Under the pieces are notes generated by a model, which did not search any database, was not told the origin of the DNA, and worked only from the letters and a program-made list of their open reading frames with translations. This document shows positions 49,101 through 62,001 of a stretch of DNA of 64,000 nt, one piece after another. The position numbers and the translations under genes are program-made. Each line of letters opens with the position of its first letter. Position 1 is the stretch's first letter. Source of the DNA: Protonemura montana (Eukaryota; Arthropoda; Insecta; Plecoptera; Nemouridae); contig OX387604.1 of the NCBI GenBank assembly GCA_947568835.1, positions 16,583,076 through 16,647,075 of the forward strand, read 5' to 3'.

Positions 49101-52100
49101 GGGTTCGGTAGGGAATCGGGCAATTGTAGCCAAGGGACATGCACACCCGAGTGCCATGTCGCTTGTTGGGCCGTTCCGTTCGGCCGCGGCTTGGCCACGG
49201 ATCGGCCACGGTTGGACGGCGTCAGCGTCGGCGTCGGCGTCCTGACGGCGTAGAGGCAGGGCGTTAAGCATGCCCGCCGGGTGGTGTCTCAATGGGCTAG
49301 CGTACGACTAGTCTACACTCTACTCACACCATCGGGTGACACAAAACGGTCAACCATAAAGTCTCATTACTTGTCATGGTTGCCCCTTCTGATTGTTCGA
49401 CCGATTCGATTACTTGGTCGAAAATGCTTCGGTCGTGGCGTGGTGAATGCATTATCATACACGAACACGATGCACACGAACACATACCCCCAGCAAACAA
49501 CAATAAAGGACTTAAATGATAAAAAAAAATTACAAACGTATATAGTTATTTCTTTCTTCCTGTTCTCTCGCCGATGAAAGAATATAACGAAAAGTTAATC
49601 GATAACAGCTATAGAAATGGGAAAGAATGAAAAGAAAGCAGCGTGGCAGTCATATTTGGAACGTGGAAGGTTTGATGGTGGAAAACAGGAAACGGGACGA
49701 CAAGCAGCGGTCGCCTCCACACACACTTGCACACTTGCACACTTGTATCCAGTAAAGAGGAAGGCAATAATAAAGAAAACAACAAAAAGGAATTCTTTTA
49801 TAGAAGAAAGTGACAGTAATAAATCACCATGGTTTGGAACTTGCTATGTGTAAGAAGAAAAGAGAAATGCTTGCACCCACGACGTGGATGGCAATTATTT
49901 ACCTAGCCGCAATGTAATTAGTCTGCCGCCAAGGGCTGCCTGACATTATTTCACACGAAAGCCATGTGACGAATCTGTTGGGCTCAGTCGACGTAGTCTA
50001 CAGTTCATTTGGAGGTTCGGTGTGTAGACTGCAAAGTTCATGCTATAGTTCAATTGTATCACGGTGCATAACGAGAATCCTTTCTCATACCCACCCACCA
50101 GCCAATGACAACGACCTATACCAACCATCGCTGCTCGCTCCCTTTCCTGCGCTGGCGCTAGCACTGAAATCTTCGGCGCTGATATTGTTAGCAAGGATTT
50201 TGTGCACAGAAAAAAACAATCTCTTTCAAAGAAAAATTCAACTCCCATTGGCCCTAGGGCATTGAAATACATCATGGTTAACTGCAAGAAAGGAAATAAT
50301 TTCCCTCTGTCTTTGTTTTTCTTGAGAAATTCGATTATGGATTAAGCTGTAATGGAAGTTATCTAGGCTAACTCGGTAAGTCGCTTATTTCGTTTTACTT
50401 ATCCATAACTTTAACACTGACCAGGGCTAATTTGTTCGAGCTAGTTGCGATGTTACAAGTTTTTCCACAACAAATCGCCACTGGCTAAAGTGGCGACGCC
50501 GACACCGACGCCGACACCAACTCCGTTTAGTAGTACAACTCCCGAGACTGCACGATCCCAATTAATACGGTTATTACATCAAGCAGCGCATTTCACGTTG
50601 CCCTCCTCAGTATTTGGGTGAGAAACTTTATGAATGAAATCTCTACCGATATTGGGTTTATATCCTTAAAGGCTAAAAAGAAAAGTCCAAGACTTTTGCA
50701 AGAGATTTTAATATGGAAAATGTGTGTTAATAATCTGGGATAAAATAATAGTGACAAGCGCCCTTTTCAGTCTGTGCATGCAATTACTATCAACTATTAC
50801 AGGTATGCATTTGATGTGAACATATTGGAACAATAGCTTTGTTTGGTATTGAGGCATTGGTTTGTGCCTAATCTTCCATATTATGCAAATTGAATGCCAT
50901 GGCAAGTGATGGCATGATAAACTGATCCAGCCACAGGCAAACATGGTTCGAGCATTTCCACTTTCCATTTTCCACTTTCCACTCCATTTTCATGCACGGA
51001 CGTCTCTTCTGGCGGGGCTAAATGCCGGCATCACGGTTAAATCCATCAAACGAAGAAACGATATTTTTCAAAATTCATCCCCTCTGACACAAACTTGAAC
51101 CTACCCTATAGTGCACTACACAGAAAAGGGAAAGCTATAAAACTCCAGATTTTATCTAAACATTTTTGACACTTAATATCCGTTCAAAGCCCATGAAAGA
51201 GTCTCTACAATGAATACGCGAAATATTTTTTTTTTATCCATCGGCCGTATTATTTGATCACATTAACATTGTTGTATATCAACGACGGGAGAATCTGGTG
51301 TCAATATGGAGTTGGTGCTCACAAGCATATCCGTGAACGAATCGAAGTATCGCTGATCGTCTAAGAGGCTGTGATCATGCTTAGTCATTCAAGAATAATC
51401 TGTCACTCTCGGTATCGGCTCTCCGATCGGCAGGAATACAAGCGAGAGACGCTGCATAGACAATCGAAAACTCTCACCCAGGATTCCTATATGATGTGCC
51501 TAGACTCAACACAAGCAAAACACCAAGCGGTTCTATTTGGAAATCACTTGAAATAATGGGATGCAATGCCATTGCTGTAGTGATATATTCATTCTGTATA
51601 AAAGAAAATTGATACACATAAAAAAAGTTTTAAATGCTTTCCATTTTTCAAATAGTTCATATATGCATGAACAACATCGATGAAAATTCAGTAATATAGA
51701 GATTTAAACTTTTAAGAAAGATTTGTGTGGCTTTTGTATAAGAGTTCAGTATTTCATTAAAAATCTTTCTGGATGTTAGAAAGTACGAAAGTTATTTACT
51801 CCTGTGATTTTTGCTTGATTATGAAAGAGTTGCCGAGTTTCCCGACTTAATTTCTGGCGAACTTTCTGTCTCTTGTGCCCGGTTGAACGCTTTGCCGCCT
51901 CTATGTAACACAATACACAGTTATAAAGTAAATGTTCCACCCCAACAACTAAATTCAGCCTCGAAAAAGTTCGCTCTGCTATTGAATTGACTATACACAG
52001 CCGGGAAAACATTCGGGAAAACTTGCTGTAAATGCATAGGCTTAGTTAGACACGACAATCAATATGATAAAACTTCGTGAAAACTTAAAACACATTTCAA

Positions 52101-52353
52101 AAAACATTTAAAAAATAGGAAATACGCTACGATACGAATTGTAAAAGTACATGGCACAATTTGTTTTTCTTTTCTGTCTAGCTTTTTGACAAAATGATTC
52201 CTTAATCTTCTACCACAGTTGTGGCTAGAGTGTATTTTGGAAGAGCGAGCTTAATTTTGTTCCTTTGAACATTTCCTTTGCTTTAACAGATAATTTGTAG
52301 AAAAGTATTTTTTTCGTAAAAAAAAAAAGCAATAATTTGATTCAAATTCAAAG
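43102..52353. other. Long non-coding stretch, no gene recognised
   Basis: About 9 kb without a supported gene. Visible features are a C run (48403-48415), short repeats of ttcgcgagc (47389-47412), ccagttac (47871-47915), cacacttg (49730-49747) and tttccact (50955-50982), and gacgcc units near 50495. The longest frame, 178 codons (48756-49292, minus), is His/Pro/Arg-biased and resembles no family. Confidence 0.45.
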
Positions 52354-52358
52354 TTATA

Positions 52359-52786
52359 TCGTTGAGTGTGCAGGTTATAGGTAGAGGCAGAACGTTTATG
52401 TTGCAGTTTCTGCGTGAAAGATGGCCGCCAAATGACTACCTCACCGACAAAAATATAGACTACCGGAACACCCCGTTAAGTGGAGCCGCTGTCGTATGAA
52501 ATTTAATTTCGATATTTCTCGTAGGTTACTCGCTTTTGAATCTCGTCACGTGTATATCAATCGTTTAAGTAAACATTGATGGAGATCTTTAGAGCATAAA
52601 AAGTCTCAAAAGTGAGTAGCCTACGAGAAATATCGAAATACATTTTTATACGAAAGTAGCTCCACTTAACGGGATGTTCCAATACTCTGCATTTTTGTCG
52701 GAAAAGTAGTCATTTGGTGGCCATCTTTCACGCAGAAAGTTTAACATTATCGTTCTGCCTCTACCTTTAACCTGCACACTCAACGG
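52359..52786. mobile_element. Palindromic (foldback) MITE, family 1, complete
   Basis: A 428-bp element whose two halves are inverted repeats of about 190-210 bp. It runs from tcgttgagtgtgcaggtt at the left to aacctgcacactcaacgg at the right, with matching inner blocks (gcgtgaaagatggcc/ggccatctttcacgc and tttcgatatttctcgtagg/cctacgagaaatatcga). TTATA at 52354-52358 and 52787-52791 is a candidate 5-bp target duplication, though the site is AT-rich. There is no coding capacity. A deleted relative lies at 11895-12089. The parent transposase cannot be assigned. Confidence 0.93.
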
Positions 52787-52869
52787 TTATATTCTTGTGT
52801 GGCTTGCCCTTTTGGTGAAAATACAATTGATCAGCACTCTGATTACTAATTATGCTGTCTTGCATCATA

Positions 52870-52910
52870 GAACAGTATCACAGTATCACATCATCACAGT
52901 ATATCACACT
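52870..52910. repeat. Short cagtatcaca repeat
   Basis: Three to four units of acagtatcac/catcatcac type. Confidence 0.6.
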
Positions 52911-53158
52911 AATCAAGTTCAGGACAAAGTACCGAACCAAAGAACGAAATTCCTACCATCGATAAAATGGCATAAATAAGAAACTAGTTACATATTTCAA
53001 CGCAACAGTAGCAAATTCTCTGTTGTAAAAACTGTCCCCGTTCCACGTTGTTGCTGGTGGTTACGCCACTGCTGACCGGACGAAGGGTGGCGTACACTGA
53101 AGACTGAAGAGGATTTAAACTCCCTGGGGAGCTTAAGGGGAAAGATCCCTACCGATTT

Positions 53159-53474
53159 CAGACCTATCTTTCGACACGTTTCTTGGCCGCACTGTTCAAG
53201 TTAGAATTCTATAATTTGAGTATGTTGTAGACAAATAATTAAAATTAAGAATTACAGGTTTCTTTTATCAAAATACTTTTTTTCTTTTGCCAAAATTTAC
53301 TCCTAAAGTTGCACTTTTTGACCAAGTTCAGGAGAGCGCACAAGGCAAACTAAACACATTTTTAAAAAAAGAAACCTGTTGTTCATAAGTTTAATTCTTT
53401 ATCTACAACATACTCGATTGCTAGAATTCTAACTTGAAGCGTGCCGCCAGAAAACCTGTCGAAAGATCGGTCTG
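53159..53474. mobile_element. Palindromic (foldback) MITE, family 2
   Basis: A 316-bp foldback. The left arm cagacctatctttcgaca...ttcaagttagaattct...gagtatgttgtaga...acaggtttctttt mirrors the right arm, which ends gaaagatcggtctg. Arms of about 115 bp flank a spacer of about 90 bp. The spacer holds cctaaagttgcac and aggagagcgcacaagg and no open frame. Possible short TTT flanks are too weak to call a duplication. It shares no obvious sequence with family 1. Confidence 0.9.
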
Positions 53475-56400
53475 TTTCTTGACGTTTGCACTCTCATTAC
53501 GCGACTTTGTTCTCCCTGAAATTCACGACGCCGATCGTGGGCCAATGTGTGCGTAAGTAACCTGTCCGCATTTTGTTGACAGGATGGAATTATGATAATT
53601 AAAATGCCTGGACATTTTCTCAGTGGGGTTCTACAAACGTATTGCAATAAGAAACAGATTTGGCACTGGGTCATGGGCTAAAATCCGTAAATATGACACT
53701 AACACTTCCATTCAAGCTTGCCGGTAATTTATTTGGCCAGACACATTCAAATGTATCAGTTTAAATATCAGTTTAAATCAAAAAGGGATGTAAATGTAAT
53801 GCACTAGAACTTTTGCCACGTAGCATTTTCTCGGAAAGCAGATTTCGTTGAGTTGAGCTCTCAAACATAGACATTTTATAAACAAATGAGTTCCATTCTC
53901 TCCGAAAATAGTGATGCGAATTATGGCTGGACAAAGTTTGTGTCAAAAAAACAAAAAAATAAAAAACTGCGTGGGTGGGACAGGGGCCAGTCGGACCACT
54001 GCTGGGAAGATTGAGACTGCCCCGAAGTTCGAGCAGGAAGATGAGATTTGATGAAAGATGCTTCCTTCCTCGAAAGAACGAAAAAGGAAAAAATATACAC
54101 ACATATATATATTTACAATAACACGACGAAGAATAACAGAATGCACTGAATTGATAAATCTGTTGTTCTGTTATTGAAGAAACAAAAATCTTACTTTATA
54201 AAAACCGAGTCTTAAGATAATTATTCTTGTCTTATGCAGATCACATCAGAGGTTTCAGTTTCCAACACTATGGGACACAATTTAACAGAAAATATGTCAG
54301 AATATATTACTATAATACCAACGATGCATGCTCGCAAGAGATTTTCTTTCCTATCTCCACTCGTAGTGATAAATTGAAGCAATTCATTAAAAAACTTTGT
54401 GGAACGGTTCCTGGTGTAAGACATACAACACACAACACAGCACCAGCAATCCTTCTACAGGACGGCATTAGTCAAGGTGTGACAGGGTTAGCGAACACGA
54501 TTCGAAAGGGGAGGAGAGTCCAGTGCCAGCCCACCGCACGATACTGGGTTACGCAGCTTACTCAAGGTACAGAAAAACCTGCCGGGAACATAACTCACCT
54601 GAAGACTCATATTCTACAAACAAACATGTATTAATATACTATTGTATTTAAGGAAGACGACGACTGTTAGTTTTATGCATTTCAACGCCAATACAACAAT
54701 CACCGGATGTTAAACTATTAGAATAATAAAAGTATTCATCTACGAAAAAAGGGGGGCTAATTTATTTAAATTGACGAGTAGTACACAGTTTGTCTTTCAT
54801 CATGTACACAAAAGCCTTCCAATGAAACGAATTCACTTTTGTACGCTTATCAAACCCGGCTCCTCCACTGATGCTTAAAAAGCATGGCATCTAGTGCAAG
54901 CAGTATCCGACATCATTCCTAGCTGTCCACATTATTTATCTTCCCCGTTGGGTCCCCTCTCAATATATTCCTCCTTCTCCTAGCAAATGCATCCCGTCAG
55001 ACTCTAATCGTACGAGATAGCAAACTTATTCGCAATTTAGACCATCGTCCGGAAATTGACTAGCAAACGCAATGGGTCGCATACATGGTTGGCATGCTAT
55101 ACAAGCCAACGACATCAGTTGCATCGATTTTCAATTGTCATTACTATTAACCCCGACGGAATACCCTGTCTGCGTAACGAACAGGATCTAGTGACGACGA
55201 CGACGGGACCAAGACCGGGGGGTCGGAATAGGGTGGGGGTAGGTTAGGGGTAGGGTGAGGTGGGAGTGAGAAGCAGGAAGACTAGAAATACACCTTGTCT
55301 AATTGGCGTTTGGCAAAACGTCATAACCCATAGCAACGCGGCATGGACGTGTGACAACACTCTTTGGACTGAACATCAAAGAAAAACTGACACCGTGATT
55401 GCAAACTCCCAAAGAATTAGTCAAAAAGCTTTTGTGTTCTAGGTTTCCCGACATACTTTCACTTGTTTTAATATAAATTTGAGAATAGCAGCAGAGGATC
55501 GCATTTTAAGTTCTTTATTTGTATAAAATGAAGACGTTTGAACGTTGAAACGCAATTTGCTATGTTAGAAATTGAGGGTACGAATGCTTTGAAAATTCTT
55601 CACATACTGCGCCTACCGTGAAAAGCACAGGGAAAATTCTCCCCCCCCCCCCCCAAAAAAAAAAACATCCCTGGCAAGAATTCCCTACACCGTCATAACA
55701 AATGGTATTATTATGTTGAGTTGGGTAAAAGAAAGAGAATCAAGCATGGTGTGCATAGGTACATGCTCCACCTACGGCGAGCGCGGCACAAAAGGCAATC
55801 ACAGTCAGATTGCATGGGTAACATTTCTTTTCCACTTCCCATCTCAGGCAATATTTAAGAAAGCGAACGAGCTAAATTAAATTGTGTAACCCTAGTTACC
55901 TATTGTAGAGTATCTATCATTTGCAGACATACTGAAATCAACATTAAATTTGGTTAAAACGATTATTTTAATCTACTACGTACAATTGAGGTTTGACATA
56001 CAGATATACTTTATGCAATATTCTTTGCAAGGGATTTGCTGGCCACAAAGGAATCAAATTTACTCGATACACTTAGAAGATACAAGTAGGCATACCATAT
56101 TACTCTATAATGTTACCAAGTTAACAACGTTGATATAAAACGAATCTGCTACCACAACTGAACACCCAGCTGTACTTAAGTTTATTATAATCTACTTTTA
56201 AAAGCAAATATTCATTTTATGTTTAGATTATTTTAACTCGGAAGAAGAGATTTAACTTTAGAAATCAGTATGAACATGTCACTAGCCTCGCAATATCATT
56301 GAGAAAAAAGTAAGTGCACAATTGCGGACCTGAGCGACTGAGAAGCATATACCTCCCACGAGGGTGGGTATCGGTACTGTGTATATTCAACAATACTGAA

Positions 56401-58106
56401 CCTTCAAAAGAAAATCTCTCTTGTAATGAGACGCATGCTACACGACTTTTTATTCCTAGGTTTACTCAATATTAGATTTTAGCGCCTTCTTTTTCCTGTG
56501 CTATCATTTTTTTTTCTTCACACTATTACTTTGGGAACAGTTTGCTTGCTGTCACATATGTTACACCAGCGTTGCGCTGAGGAAGCCTGAGAGCCGATGT
56601 GTGTGTGGTGGAAGTGCCATCCTTCTCAAGAATATGGCTACTACTTTTGTTAAGGTTTCTAATAAAAGCAAACTCTAGCAGTAATGCAATATAGCTATAC
56701 TGTTTAAGTGGTACCTACAGCACCCAACTCCGGCTTAGGGCACATTTCAAATCCCCCTTTGTCCATTCAAGTTATATAGTTTCTAGGCGTATTTAATGGT
56801 GGCTGTTAACAGAAATACAGCACAATTCGAATCTGCAACGGCAAGTGGTATAACCAGTGCTGGACCAGCGGCCGTCACATTTATATGAGGCTAAAAAGAC
56901 GATCTTTAAACGAATAGTTATTGGTGCTTTTATTTTTATAGAAGAAAGCCAAGCTCTAATTTTGAGGAAAATCAGTTTCACGGGTCTTCCGCTTATTGCT
57001 TGTTGAAGCCGAACACAATATTTACAGCGTCTTTAAAATCTCACATTTTATTGATAAATGCGAGGAAAACTATAAGTGTGGGCGGAGGGTTGTTAACTTG
57101 CACCGTGGCAAGGTTCATGGCCTGTTTCGGACAAAAGTACCTCTGAACACCTCATACCAGACCTAGTTTCTTATCACCGAGGAGCAGCGAGCAAAGAAAG
57201 AGTAAAACTTATGATGGATGTTTTATCATTTATCAACATATATTCTGTAAGTACAAATGAAAGACAATAGTCCATGAAACCATAATACGTAGACTGCTAA
57301 TGGAAATTGTCATTTGACAGTGTGAAATAAATCAAGAGGAGCCGAAATCATGGTTCTCGTAGTCACCTTAACCTCTCTTTCGTAAAATTTCAGACACTCA
57401 TTTTATAATTGGATGCGTATAGACTGTTTGAAATATGCATCTTTCGAAAATGAATAAATATTTTGCGGTGAATCTTTTCGTGATCCCATTCTTAGAGAAT
57501 GAAACAGAATTCCAGCAGCAATGTACTGAATAGCGACATATCATCTGGAGCATGGTAGGTTGCTGGCAGGGTCGGGTGGGCGAGGAGTAGAGTGGGGTAG
57601 CGGGGGAAACTCGCGCCCTTGCTCATCTCTTCTCCCAGTGGTGTAAATTAATTAAGATCAACTAGTGCGAGGTACAATTACGCCATAATAGGAAATAGGG
57701 TGCTTCTTTGGCTTCCTCATTGACTTCACTGCTGGCTTAAACAGAAAAAGTTCATTCAGCAAAGCTATGTATAAACGTGAGGTAACTCGAAAGCAATTAG
57801 CGTAATTGCTCTCTAGGTTCTCGGGTTTCAGGTTAACTTGTGCCCAAAAATATAATAGCGAATATGATTTTTGAACAAATCCATCATGACGTCAAAGTGA
57901 GCACACCAAGAAAGTATTTTGCATTTGCGTCGGGCTCGTCTTTGGCAGAGGCAGCATATGTACTTCTAGAGAGGTATTTCACGATAATGTTATGTTTTGC
58001 ACATAATGCTTCAAACCGTCGTTCCCAAACCTATAACCGTTTCAACTTCTATCAGCTATCACTATCAAGCATTACTTGGCGGTCATAGGGCATGTGCCAA
58101 ACCTCT
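53475..58106. other. Non-coding stretch with G-rich and C/A homopolymer tracts
   Basis: No gene is recognised. The 135-codon frame at 54227-54634 (plus) has no motif and no clear start context. A C run followed by an A run lies at 55641-55668. Confidence 0.45.
55215..55265 (+). other. G-quadruplex-prone G-rich tract
   Basis: Repeated gggt/taggg units (agggtgggggtaggttaggg and on) give at least six G-runs of three or more. It recalls telomere-like G-rich DNA but has no regular period. Confidence 0.55.
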
Positions 58107-58262
58107 TGCCCCATGCCCCGTGCCCCATGCCCCATGCCCCATGCCCCATGCCCCATGCCCCATGCCCCATGCCTCATGCCTCATGCCTCATGCCTCATGC
58201 CCCATGCCCCATGCCCCATGCCCCATGCCTTATGCCCCATACCCTCTGCCTCATGCCCCATG
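58107..58262. repeat. (ATGCCCC)n heptamer array
   Basis: About 22 tandem 7-bp units. Most are atgcccc; four consecutive units are atgcctc, and single variants (gtgcccc, atgcctt, ataccct) lie near the ends. The clustering of the CCTC variant shows segmental duplication inside the array. All plus frames stay open with Pro/Met/His/Cys strings, which is a by-product of a 7-bp period. Confidence 0.97.
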
Positions 58263-61200
58263 GTACTGCGGGCAGACTCAGCTCAAATGCTAGCTGTTTG
58301 CACTTTCATTTTATCACCAGTTACTAGGAGAAAATGTGATGTTGTCTCGCAGCTACTGAAAAGCCTGCTCCGACATTCATAATAGTGTCATTGTTTTAGG
58401 TACACATCAAGTTCGCCCTTGTGTGCAGTGCACTGAGCAGTAAACGCTGCTTGAAGGTTACAATTAAATATTACTTTTCCTCCAATAATTTTAACGCGGG
58501 AGAGATAATATTATGTACGTTGACAAAGTTTTATTTTGTTTCATGTCGCTCAACATGTATGAATATGTTAACAGGAAATTGCATTTTAATAGCGATAGTA
58601 ATTAAAGAAACTTTTCTGATTAAATTTTCACAAAGAACGGAACTGCTATGAATTGGATACTTTCAAAAATAGATTGAATTTAAGTTTCAGTGCCGAAAAT
58701 AAAACAAGGGAAAGACAATAAAAGATGAGAGAAAGTCGTCACGTAGCGATTCTAGTTGGGTAAAGGGAAGAGGGTCTCGTCGTTGTCGTTGTCGCCATCG
58801 CCGACGCAGTGGCGTCGATTTTTCGAGTCTTATAGAAAAGAGTGAATTCACCAGGGAATCGCTAATCAATGGTTCCGGTGAAGATCGAGTGCAAGTACCC
58901 AGAGAGATAGGACGCCGCGCTCCGTGCCGCGTAAAAGCAAGGACCTTTGCTACAATTGAACAATGACAACGACGTTTTTATTTCAATGGACAAAACTCCA
59001 AGGAGTAAAGTCAAGTCAAGACACTTGAAAATTACTTTGACTCATTCATCCTTACGACCTGTGCTTTAACTTTGAAGAAAGTATTCGTTGACGACAGTGG
59101 AGGCAAACAATTCACAAACTCCTATAATCACTCTAGTTCCACTTCATTACATAGCTCAGTAGACCTTCCATAACTTGAGGCAAATATGCCATCCCTCTGT
59201 TATATTTTCCAATGTTAGAGCTAATAAAAATATGCACAAGGTAGGGCGAATAATTTATCTTCATATTTTCTTCGAATGTCTCATGCAAAATAAAGCATAT
59301 GGGAACGTGTGGTGTTCTATCAAATAAAATGCTACTGCAATGGGGTGAAGATAGTGATTGGAGAGTTGTGTCACTGTCGTGTGTACCATGCGAGGCAGCA
59401 AAAGTTGCACAATAACTAGGTAGCGAACTCATTTGCGTCAAGTCTGTCTCATATCAATGTCAGTGACATGCACAGAGCTGGCGGTAGGCTTGGCTCGTAG
59501 TGTGCCATTCCATCCCTACCCGTCTGATGCAGTCACAGACCTCATTAAATACAGGGAAACGCAACATGACACTAAGGCTTACATCACACATTTTATCTTC
59601 CTGTATCCATTGAAATGTACTCCATAAAGACGAAATCCAACCGCCACCCTCTCGCCTTCCTACATTCACATATTCACGATTGCGTACTTTTTATTGTTAT
59701 TATTATAATAAGTGTTTTTAAACGAGGTGGATCTGCGCTTCCAGTACTTTAAACCTCTTCTCATTTTCATAATGACAAAGTTGGCAGACCTGAGACAGGT
59801 CTCATTTCATAGTAGGATGTATATTTTCAAATACCCTCTGGTTCAATGCCAATTAACGTACTTTTACCAACTTGCATTTTGTCACTCTTGCAAAACTGTA
59901 TGGGCGGTGGAGGAAAGAGGTGGGTTCTACGAACCCTAATTGTTAGCTTAAAATCCTTATCGGCCATCGCGAAACCGAAATAAAACGTGAAATAATTAAA
60001 TTTTACACTCACCCCGCTTCCACTTAGTTGCGATTGATAATTAACGGATCTGCTTGAATATTGCTTTCATCAAACATGCTGAAACGCACTGCAGTTCTCA
60101 AAAAATATTAAAAAAATATATAAGCTCAATATCAGAACTAAGGTGTTTATTAATTGGTTATTGTTACTGAAAAAGTGCTGATCACATTCGCCCCCGACGC
60201 AAGCAGTCAGAAAAATTTCCCATGACTTACAACGACATTCTGAATGCGTTTTGGTGAGAGCGTGCGAGCTCCGCTTAGCCGGGGATTTCATTTAAAATCA
60301 TTGTTGACCAAATGGATGTAGGCTCCTTGAAACTGAATCTCTCGGTCCTTCTGCACACAGACCAAAGTAACAGTTCCAAAAGCAAGGGATCGGATATGAT
60401 ATGCGCTAGCAAACGTTACATTTTGACTTCTTTTCTCTTGATATCTCCTGCTACAGATTCAAAAATTGTGAGTCAGTGTTTGCTACACAGTAAAGAAACA
60501 AGTTTTTAATTCGTGAGCAATGTTTTTTTAGGATACATGGTCAATAAATAAATAAAAAATATTTACAACAATTAGGGGATGAGATAATCGTTAAAACACT
60601 AGAAATTTGCTCCTGGTCACAGACTTTGTCACACACGTGTCACAGATACACGTTTGGTGTCTGTAATGACAGCACTTATTAGTAACCTATTATGATTCAT
60701 AACGGTAATGACACCATCTTCCAGCAAGCATAAATAACTGACCAATTAAAGGAATCAAAATTATAGTACACCCTGAGCCCGCAGCAGAGCACAATGGTAA
60801 CACAAAATGTGTTTGACACGAAACAATAAAAAAAAAAAAAAAAAAAATCCCTCGCCCCTTCTCCGCTCTCTGTGGAACTGCTTGATTACTGGACAAAATT
60901 CTTGTACAGTTTTAGATGTACAAAATGATCGTTCCCCTTCCCTCGCAAAAAGCCGTTATTTTGGTTGCACTCTGCCCAAATTATAAGGTGGCGTTGTAAT
61001 AACTTCACAGTTATTTGTCGATAAGTTACAAATTGTAAAAGTGTCGTTAAATGCTTCCCTGCCTCGCCCCTCCACCCGCGTCAATACGAAAATTCTGCCC
61101 GAGAGTCACTTTCGTTTAGTCCTTGGTCATCTTAAGGATTCTCCTAACTCACAAAAGATTATTATCTCGAAAAAAAAGAAACTGTATTTTTTTTTAAAAG

Positions 61201-61600
61201 AGTGAAAATAAACATATTTTAGGGCTTTTAGGGATTTTACATCGGCTAGAATATGCTATCAGAAATGAATACAAGCATGCCATTTAATTTATAAAGATCT
61301 TAAAATCACGAGTGTCCATCTATCTGAGGTGACTTAACTCTGTGCATCTAGAACAACTTATTGTATGGTTGGAAGATAAAAAATTCATTCACACCATTCA
61401 ATGGTGGTAAGCGCTATCAACATGAAGATAATGGGATTAACATCAATGTAGAAATGTGAATATCAAATAGGGTTTAACTGGTGATACAGTGTGATTAATT
61501 TTGATTTTTTAGTTCTTACCCCAGGCGCCCGGACTTCAAATTTTAAATTTTGAGTAGCGTCTGACAAAAAACCCATCGCGAACTAAATCCGAATCTCATC
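58263..61600. other. Non-coding stretch, no gene recognised
   Basis: A run of about 23 A lies at 60828-60847 and beyond. A gtcgttgtcgccatcgccg-type patch lies at about 58778-58805. Frames up to 102 codons have no motif. Confidence 0.45.
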
Positions 61601-61604
61601 TGGT

Positions 61605-61765
61605 GCATACGGTTCAAATCAAGTCCTGGTCTGGGATTCTGTGCGCGTTATTTCATCAGATCTGAATTGATCATATCGCCAGGTATTGTTTTTAAAACAG
61701 ATCTAGGGGTGATCTGGTCGGATCTGGACTCCCAGATCTAAGATTTGGCCAGGTTTGGTCCATCA
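61605..61765. repeat. Cluster of GATCT/AGATCT motifs
   Basis: Within about 160 bp there are several cagatct, ggatctg and gatctgg motifs (cagatctgaa, cagatctagg, gtgatctggtcggatctgga, cagatctaag). Spacing is irregular, so it may be a worn-out tandem repeat. Confidence 0.4.
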
Positions 61766-62001
61766 TGAAAGGCATTTAGATCCAATGTCATTCTCACACA
61801 TCTTTTGAAAACAAATGAAAATTATATGGATATTGACAAAAACCCAGTTCAAATATTTTTTGTGAAAACTAGTGCTAAGGTTAGATCAAGTAGACATGAG
61901 TCTAAAAACAATCATATATGGATATTGTCTCTTCTGCTTTCAACGGCTGGACCGATATGATTGACACTTTTTTGATGCCATTGAAATGTTCATACTTCTG
62001 G

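Noticed and set aside
48756-49292. 178-codon open frame on the minus strand
   Set aside because: Composition is biased by a gacgcc-type repeat and CpG-rich DNA, no domain or family motif is visible, and it starts inside low-complexity sequence.
54227-54634. 135-codon open frame on the plus strand
   Set aside because: First codon is not ATG, no motif, no flanking splice logic; I kept it out of the gene list.
57997-58382. Pro/Met/His/Cys repeat proteins in three frames
   Set aside because: By-product of a 7-bp repeat without stop codons; no other coding evidence.
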